NCBI GenBank assembly: GCA_913775315.1
Contig: CAJYIX010000010.1
Coordinates: 124,001-188,000, forward strand
Length of the DNA: 64,000 bases
From: an uncultured Sphingomonas sp.
GTDB lineage: Bacteria; Pseudomonadota; Alphaproteobacteria; Sphingomonadales; Sphingomonadaceae
Direction: 5' to 3'
This document shows, in pieces, positions 57,316-64,000 of this stretch; position 1 is the first letter of the stretch; each line of letters starts with the position of its first letter. Made by a program: the position numbers and the translations under genes. A model generated the notes under the pieces. The model saw nothing but the letters and a program-made list of their open reading frames with translations, searched no databases and was not told where the DNA came from.

Positions 57316-59244
57316 TCATCCCCCGGCAGCGGACGCGACCGCATCGCCGAGCGCGGCGAGCGTGAACGGCTTTCGGATCACCGGATCGCGCCCCAGCGCA
57401 TCGTCGTCGATGTCGCCGGCAAAGCCCGTCATGAACAGGACCCGCAGGTCGGGGCGATGGGCGCGCAGGCTCGTCACCATCTCCGGCCCGGTCACGCCGG
57501 GCATCAGCACGTCGGACAGGACGAGGTCGACATTGGCCATGCCGCCCAGCGTATCGGCTGCCCGCGCCGGATCGTCGCACGAGACCGGCCGATGGCCGAG
57601 CTCGCCGAGCGCCGCGACGACGGAGCGCAGGACGCGCGGATCGTCCTCGACGACGAGGATGTCGCGGCCCGTGGTGGCGGCTTCGGCAACGGGCGCGTCC
57701 GGGGCGTCGGTCGGGGCGTCGGCCGCGGCGTGATGACGGGGCAGGTAGAGCGAGACCGACGTGCCGCGACCGGGTGCCGATTCGATACCGATCTCCCCGC
57801 CGAAGCGGCGGACGGTGCCGAACACCTGGCTGAGGCCGAGGCCGGTGCCGCGTCCGACCGGCTTGGTGGTGAAGAAGGGTTCGAAGACGCGCGCCTGGAT
57901 GTCGGGCGTCATGCCGTGGCCGGTGTCGGCCACGACGAAGACGACGTGATCGCCGGCGCCGCACGCCCCGACCTGTCCCGCCGCCAGCGTCATCGCCCGG
58001 GCGGCGATCGTCAGCGTGCCGCGACCCTCCATCGCGTCGCGCGCGTTGACCGCCAGGTTGAGGATCGCGTTTTCGAGCTGGTGCCGGTCGGCCCAGACGC
58101 GCCAGTCGCGCGCGTCCCCCGCCACCTCGATCCGCATCGCGTCGCCGAGCGTGCGGTCGAGCAGCGGTGTCATGCCGGCGATCAGCGCGGGCGGGTCGAT
58201 CGCCTCGGGCGCGACGGGTTCCGCGCGGGCGAAGGCGAGGAGCTGGCGGGTGAGCGCGGCGGCGCGTTGCGCGCCCTCCGTCGCATGATCGAGGTGACGG
58301 ACGACCCGCTCGTCGATCGCGGGCTGCCGCCGCGCCAGCTCGATCCCGCCGATGACGACCGCGAGCATGTTGTTGAAGTCGTGCGCGATGCCGCCGGTCA
58401 GCTGGCCGATCGCCTCCATCTTCTGCGCCTGGCTCAATTGCGCCTCGGCCGCCTCCCGCTCGGCCTGTTCGGCGCGCAGGCTTTCCGTGGCAGCGGCGAC
58501 GGCGGTTTCGAGGCTGGCGGCGCGCGCACGCTCGGCATCGGCCTCGTCCGCGGCGGCGCGGCGCTCTGCGATCGCGCGGACGAGGTGCCAGCCGAAGAAC
58601 AGGCCGATCCCGAGCAGCGCGATGCCGAGGAGCAGCAGCCCGCCCGCCAGCCGGTTCGAGCGTGCGACGCTGGCGTCGAGCTCGATCGAGCGGGCGTCGA
58701 GGAGCAGTCGCTCGGCCTCCATCGTCTGGCCGAGCAGATCGTCGATCCGGCGCAGCGCCGCACTGTCGCGCGCATCGTAGAAGGCGGCGATCGCCCGATC
58801 GGGACTGCGTTCGCCCGCGCCCGCGGCGATCGACGACAATTCGCGCCCACGATCGGCATAAGCGCGTTCGAGCGCAGCGAGGCGCGCGCGCTGGAGCGCG
58901 TTGTCGCGCATCATGCGGCCGAGCATGTCGAGCTGCCGCCCCGCCGCGGACCATTCGCCCGCGAACCGGACGCCAAGCTGCCGGTCGCCGCTGATGACGT
59001 AGCGGCCAAGCGACGCCTCTGCCTGCGCCAGGTTCTCGCCCAGTGAGCGGGCGAGGATCATTACCTCGAAACTGTGCGAGCGACGCTCGATCGCGCGGTC
59101 GCGCGCGGCATTCGAATCGAGGACGGTGGTGACGAGGCCGACGGTCACGCCGATCCCGAGGATCAGGATCAGCGCCAGCACCCAACCGCGCCAGTCCTCG
59201 GGCAGCCAGTCGGGCCGGAAGCGGCGGCGGGCGGCCGCCTTCAC
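57316..59244 (-). CDS. Hybrid sensor histidine kinase with CHASE3-like sensor and receiver
   Basis: 642 residues. TM1 is about 21-43, then a periplasmic four-helix CHASE3-like domain (about 45-200, with YVISGDRQLG), TM2 about 202-222 and a coiled coil about 225-275. The HisKA domain has IGQLTGGIAHDFNNMLAVV (catalytic His). HATPase_c shows intact N (ILNLAVNARDAM), G1 (VADTGHGM) and G2 (GRGTGLGLSQV) boxes. The C-terminal receiver (about 530-640) has VEDDPRV, phospho-Asp in VLSDVLMPG and Lys in RKPF. No cognate regulator gene is adjacent. It lies 19 bp downstream of spt on the same strand. Confidence 0.93.
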   Translation of the reverse strand: MKAAARRRFRPDWLPEDWRGWVLALILILGIGVTVGLVTTVLDSNAARDRAIERRSHSFEVMILARSLGENLAQAEASLGRYVISGDRQLGVRFAGEWSAAGRQLDMLGRMMRDNALQRARLAALERAYADRGRELSSIAAGAGERSPDRAIAAFYDARDSAALRRIDDLLGQTMEAERLLLDARSIELDASVARSNRLAGGLLLLGIALLGIGLFFGWHLVRAIAERRAAADEADAERARAASLETAVAAATESLRAEQAEREAAEAQLSQAQKMEAIGQLTGGIAHDFNNMLAVVIGGIELARRQPAIDERVVRHLDHATEGAQRAAALTRQLLAFARAEPVAPEAIDPPALIAGMTPLLDRTLGDAMRIEVAGDARDWRVWADRHQLENAILNLAVNARDAMEGRGTLTIAARAMTLAAGQVGACGAGDHVVFVVADTGHGMTPDIQARVFEPFFTTKPVGRGTGLGLSQVFGTVRRFGGEIGIESAPGRGTSVSLYLPRHHAAADAPTDAPDAPVAEAATTGRDILVVEDDPRVLRSVVAALGELGHRPVSCDDPARAADTLGGMANVDLVLSDVLMPGVTGPEMVTSLRAHRPDLRVLFMTGFAGDIDDDALGRDPVIRKPFTLAALGDAVASAAGG

Positions 59245-59263
59245 GCGCGCCGCCCCCCGGCGA

Positions 59264-60532
59264 TCAGGCGATCACGCCGACGGCGCGTCCCGCCTCGGCG
59301 AACATTGCGGTGATCGCCTCGATCTGTTCGGGCCGATGCTCGGCGCAGAGCGAGCAGCGCAGGAGGAACGTGCCCGCGGGAGTCGCGGGCGGGCGCGCCA
59401 TGTTGACGTAGAGGCCGGCCTCCAGCAGCGCCTGCCACATCACCACCGCCTGTTGCTGGTCGGTGAGGATGACGGCGATGATCGCGCTGTCGGCCTGTTC
59501 GGTGCCCAGCTTGAAGCCCAGTCCGCGCAGATTGGCGTGCAGCGTGCGTGCGTTGCGCCACAGTCGCTCGCGCTTCTCGGTCGCGGTCATCAGCTTGGTG
59601 ATCGAGGTCGCGGCGGTGGCGACGACGCTCGGCGGCAGGCTGGCGGTGAAGATGTACGGGCGGCAGGCGAGGCGCATCACCTCGAACTTCGGGTGGTTCG
59701 ACACGCAGAAGCCGCCGACGGTGCCGACCGACTTCGAAAAGGTGCCGATGACGAAGTCGATGTCGCGGCCGAGCTCCAGCCCCTGCGCCTCGTACACACC
59801 GCGGCCATGCTCGCCGAAGAAGCCCATCGAGTGCGCTTCGTCGCTCAAGGTCATCGCGCCGTGCTTGCGCGCGACGGCCACCATCTGGTCGAGCGGGGCG
59901 AGGTCGCCGAGCATCGAATAGACGCCCTCGAGGATGACGAGCTTGCCCGCATCCTTGGGCAGGCGGCCGAGGCGCTTGTCGAGGTCCTCGACCGAATTGT
60001 GGCGGAAGCGCACGACCTCCGCATTGCCGAGCGCGCAGCCGTCGTAGATCGAGGCATGGCTGTCGGCGTCGAGGATGATGTAATCCCCCTTGCCCGCGAT
60101 GGTCGAGATGATGCCGAGATTGGCCTGGTAGCCGGTCGAGAACACCATCGCATGATCGGCACCGTAGAAGGCGCGCAGCGCGTCCTCCGCCGCCACATGG
60201 TCGCGGAAGGTGCCGTTGAGCATCCGGCTGCCGTTGGTGCCCGAGCCGAATTCGTCGAGCGCCGCCTTGCCCGCCGCGATGACATCGGCGTCAAAGGTCA
60301 TGCCCATGTAATTGTAGGTGCCGGCGAGGATCGTCGGCTTGCCGCGGATCACCGCCTCGGTCGGCGAATGCACCTCGTCCATCACGATCGCGAACGGATC
60401 GCGCACGCCGGTCGCCAGCAGCGCCTCACGCTCGGCGATCAGGCCGTCGAACTTGGAGAACAGGTCGCGCTTCGGCTCGGCGGCGGGGGCGTCGGCGGGC
60501 AGCTCGTGCGCGGTGGCGGCGGCTTCGGTCAT
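59264..60532 (-). CDS. spt: Serine palmitoyltransferase
   Basis: 422 residues, an alpha-oxoamine synthase with PLP. The active-site Lys267 is in GTFSKSVGTVGGF; the ring-stacking His159 is in DADSHASIYDG; Asp231 and His234 are in LSDEAHSMG. The length and soluble N-terminus fit the dimeric bacterial enzyme of Sphingomonas, which condenses L-serine with palmitoyl thioester to 3-ketodihydrosphingosine. A dedicated acyl carrier protein gene follows 8 bp upstream in coordinates, so the acyl donor may be an acyl-ACP. Confidence 0.95.
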   Translation of the reverse strand: MTEAAATAHELPADAPAAEPKRDLFSKFDGLIAEREALLATGVRDPFAIVMDEVHSPTEAVIRGKPTILAGTYNYMGMTFDADVIAAGKAALDEFGSGTNGSRMLNGTFRDHVAAEDALRAFYGADHAMVFSTGYQANLGIISTIAGKGDYIILDADSHASIYDGCALGNAEVVRFRHNSVEDLDKRLGRLPKDAGKLVILEGVYSMLGDLAPLDQMVAVARKHGAMTLSDEAHSMGFFGEHGRGVYEAQGLELGRDIDFVIGTFSKSVGTVGGFCVSNHPKFEVMRLACRPYIFTASLPPSVVATAATSITKLMTATEKRERLWRNARTLHANLRGLGFKLGTEQADSAIIAVILTDQQQAVVMWQALLEAGLYVNMARPPATPAGTFLLRCSLCAEHRPEQIEAITAMFAEAGRAVGVIA

Positions 60533-60539
60533 GGTGGGG

Positions 60540-60785
60540 TTACTCGGCCTTCAGCTTCTGGACGGCGTCGACCAGCTGACCGACGGTCTCGATCTCGGCC
60601 TGCATGTTCATGGTGATGAGGATGTCGAACTCGTCCTCGATCGCGGCGACGAAATCCATGACGGTCAGGCTGTCCCATTCGAGATCGCCGGCAAAGGTCG
60701 TCGCCTCGGTCAGGGCGACGCCCTTCTTGTTGAAAGGTTCGATCTGGGCGGCGACGGTGTCGAAAACGGCCTGACGGTCGGACAT
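60540..60785 (-). CDS. Acyl carrier protein dedicated to sphingolipid synthesis
   Basis: 81 residues from the ATG at 60783-60785, with AAGGAAAG about 10 bp upstream. The 4'-phosphopantetheine site is Ser39 in LEWDSLTVMDFV. The surroundings (EDEFDILITMNMQAEIETVGQLVDAV) are those of non-housekeeping ACPs. Immediately precedes spt on the same strand, as in the Caulobacter ceramide cluster. Confidence 0.92.
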   Translation of the reverse strand: MSDRQAVFDTVAAQIEPFNKKGVALTEATTFAGDLEWDSLTVMDFVAAIEDEFDILITMNMQAEIETVGQLVDAVQKLKAE

Positions 60786-60852
60786 TCGCGGTGTTCTTTC
60801 CTTGCGGTTCGCCGACGCCCTGACAGGGCAATGCGGCGGCTTTCGGGAGGGG

Positions 60853-61748
60853 TTATAGCAAGCCCGCGGCGCGATACCACTCGGCCGTGGCGGCAAGGCC
60901 GGGTTCGGTCGCGATCGCGGGGCGCCAGAGCGCGGGCGGGGGGCGGCGGTCGGCGCGGACGACCCAGTCGGGATGGCTGAAATAGGCGGCGCGGTCGGGC
61001 GTGAGTTTGGCCCTGTCGCCCTTTACCGCGCGCGCGATCCTGGCCGAAAGCATCAGAAGCGCGCGCGGGGTCGAGAGCGGGACGACGCGTCTGCCCACCG
61101 CGCAGCCGAGCGCGCGGGCAAAGTCGACATGCGACCAGCCCATCGGCGCCTCGTCATCCGCCTCGAACACGCCGGCCACCTCGCTGGCGGCGAGCGCGAG
61201 CAAGAGGTCGGCGAGGTCGTCGACATGGATGGTCGAGAAGCGGCCGGGCGGGGGCAGGGGAACGACGCCCTTCCTCGCCAGCCGGAACAGCTCGAGCATT
61301 TCCATGTCGCCGGGGCCGTAGATGGCGGGCGGGCGCACGACCGCCGCGCCGGGGATCGCGGCGAGGATGGCGGCCTCTCCCTCCGCCTTCGACCAGCCAT
61401 AGGTGGAGAGGGCGGGCTCACGCGCGGACAGCGAGGAGACGTGGACGAAGCGGCGGACGCCTGCAGCTTTTGCGGCGGCGGCGACGGCCTGCGTGCCGGT
61501 CACGTTGCCCGCGACGAAGCCAGCCTTGTCCGGCGCGTTGACGACGCCGGCGACGTGGATGACGGCATCGGCACCGCTCGCGAGGTCGCGCAGCGCATCG
61601 GGCGTGTCGAGCGCGCCGGCGATCCACGCGACGCCTTCGCGTGCCGCCTGTGGCCGGCGGGTGAGCGCGCGGATATTGTGCCCGGCGGCAAGCGCGCGGT
61701 CGATCAGGCGCTTGCCGACGAAGCCGGTGCCGCCGGTGATGGCGAGGA

Positions 61749-61752
<4 letters not shown>
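60853..61752 (-). CDS. NAD(P)-dependent epimerase-type reductase (ceramide reductase-like)
   Basis: 299 residues, a GTG start overlapping the proB stop. Extended-SDR features are ITGGTGFVGKRLIDRAL (NAD(P) binding), HVSSLSAREPALSTYGWSKAE (Ser and YxxxK) and VRPPAIYGPGD. Equivalent genes beside spt and acp in Caulobacter reduce the 3-keto group of oxidised ceramide (CerR). The same order here supports that role, but substrate identity is inferred from context. Confidence 0.82.
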
Positions 61753-63958
<2,206 letters not shown>

Positions 63959-64000
63959 TTAGCGCAAAGGGCCGCTTGCGTCACCCTTTTGGCGCGCACC

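Noticed and set aside
57313-59046. 577-codon frame opposite the hybrid kinase
   Set aside because: The kinase has all catalytic boxes; the antisense frame has none.

Overview
The window is about 64 kb of high-GC (roughly two-thirds G+C) alphaproteobacterial chromosome. It is almost certainly from a sphingomonad (Sphingomonas or a close relative). The evidence is a serine palmitoyltransferase / acyl carrier protein / ketoceramide-reductase-type cluster for sphingolipid synthesis, a compact PhyR-NepR-EcfG general stress response locus, and TonB-dependent receptors paired with MFS sugar importers. Coding density is high, with many 4-bp ATGA/GTGA overlaps. I see no tRNA or rRNA genes, CRISPR array, IS element or prophage.

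Layout. 0-3.5 kb: the tail of a hexuronate-type MFS permease and a TonB-dependent receptor. 3.6-8.3 kb: a short Mfd-like translocase and a DUF4403 lipoprotein, both on the minus strand. 8.4-13.2 kb: an export operon of a TolC-like channel, an HlyD-like adaptor and two ABC-2 permeases, with no ATPase gene. 13.2-16.7 kb: a small Cys-rich periplasmic protein, a type III polyketide synthase with its methyltransferase, and a divergent DHA2 drug exporter. 16.7-29.3 kb: a sugar-acid / keto-glycoside region. It holds a large TonB receptor, a FadR-type regulator, a double DUF1080 hydrolase, three Gfo/Idh/MocA oxidoreductases with Tat-like leaders, an ApbE-like protein, an ExuT-like importer and mannonate dehydratase. 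A TGTNNNACA palindrome recurs in its promoter regions. 29.3-39.7 kb: housekeeping genes trmB, SDR, rarD, argS, SPOR, nagZ, scpAB and tatABC. A roughly 430-bp gene-less stretch ending in a strong terminator lies at 30.27-30.70 kb.

39.7-44.2 kb is the general stress response (GSR) locus: a minus-strand entericidin-like lipoprotein, an HWE/HisKA_2 kinase with a degenerate ATPase domain, nepR, phyR, a small membrane protein and ecfG. Reading the gaps adds two unlabelled elements. The first is a candidate EcfG-driven small RNA (39977-40075). It sits behind a perfect GGAAC-N16-CGTT promoter and has two stable hairpins with C-tract loops. The second is a 58-codon NepR-like ORF (44023-44199, minus strand) convergent to ecfG. 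It has its own near-consensus EcfG promoter and shares a bidirectional terminator with ecfG.

44.3-54.7 kb: glnE-bcp-DUF455, an M23 peptidase, erpA, xthA, a membrane diguanylate cyclase, a small exported protein, a GNAT-fold protein and a fatty acid desaturase. 54.7-54.94 kb is a patch of palindromic repeats. 54.9-64 kb, all minus strand: lptG, lptF, a hybrid histidine kinase, then spt-acp-cerR-like for sphingolipid synthesis, proB and obgE.

Functional ties. TatABC would export the Tat-leader oxidoreductases of the keto-glycoside cluster. LptFG lie beside the sphingolipid genes, in a lineage known to carry glycosphingolipids in place of LPS. The GSR locus looks like a self-contained circuit with two anti-sigma candidates and a regulatory RNA. 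Function calls rest on motif recognition only; no similarity search was run.
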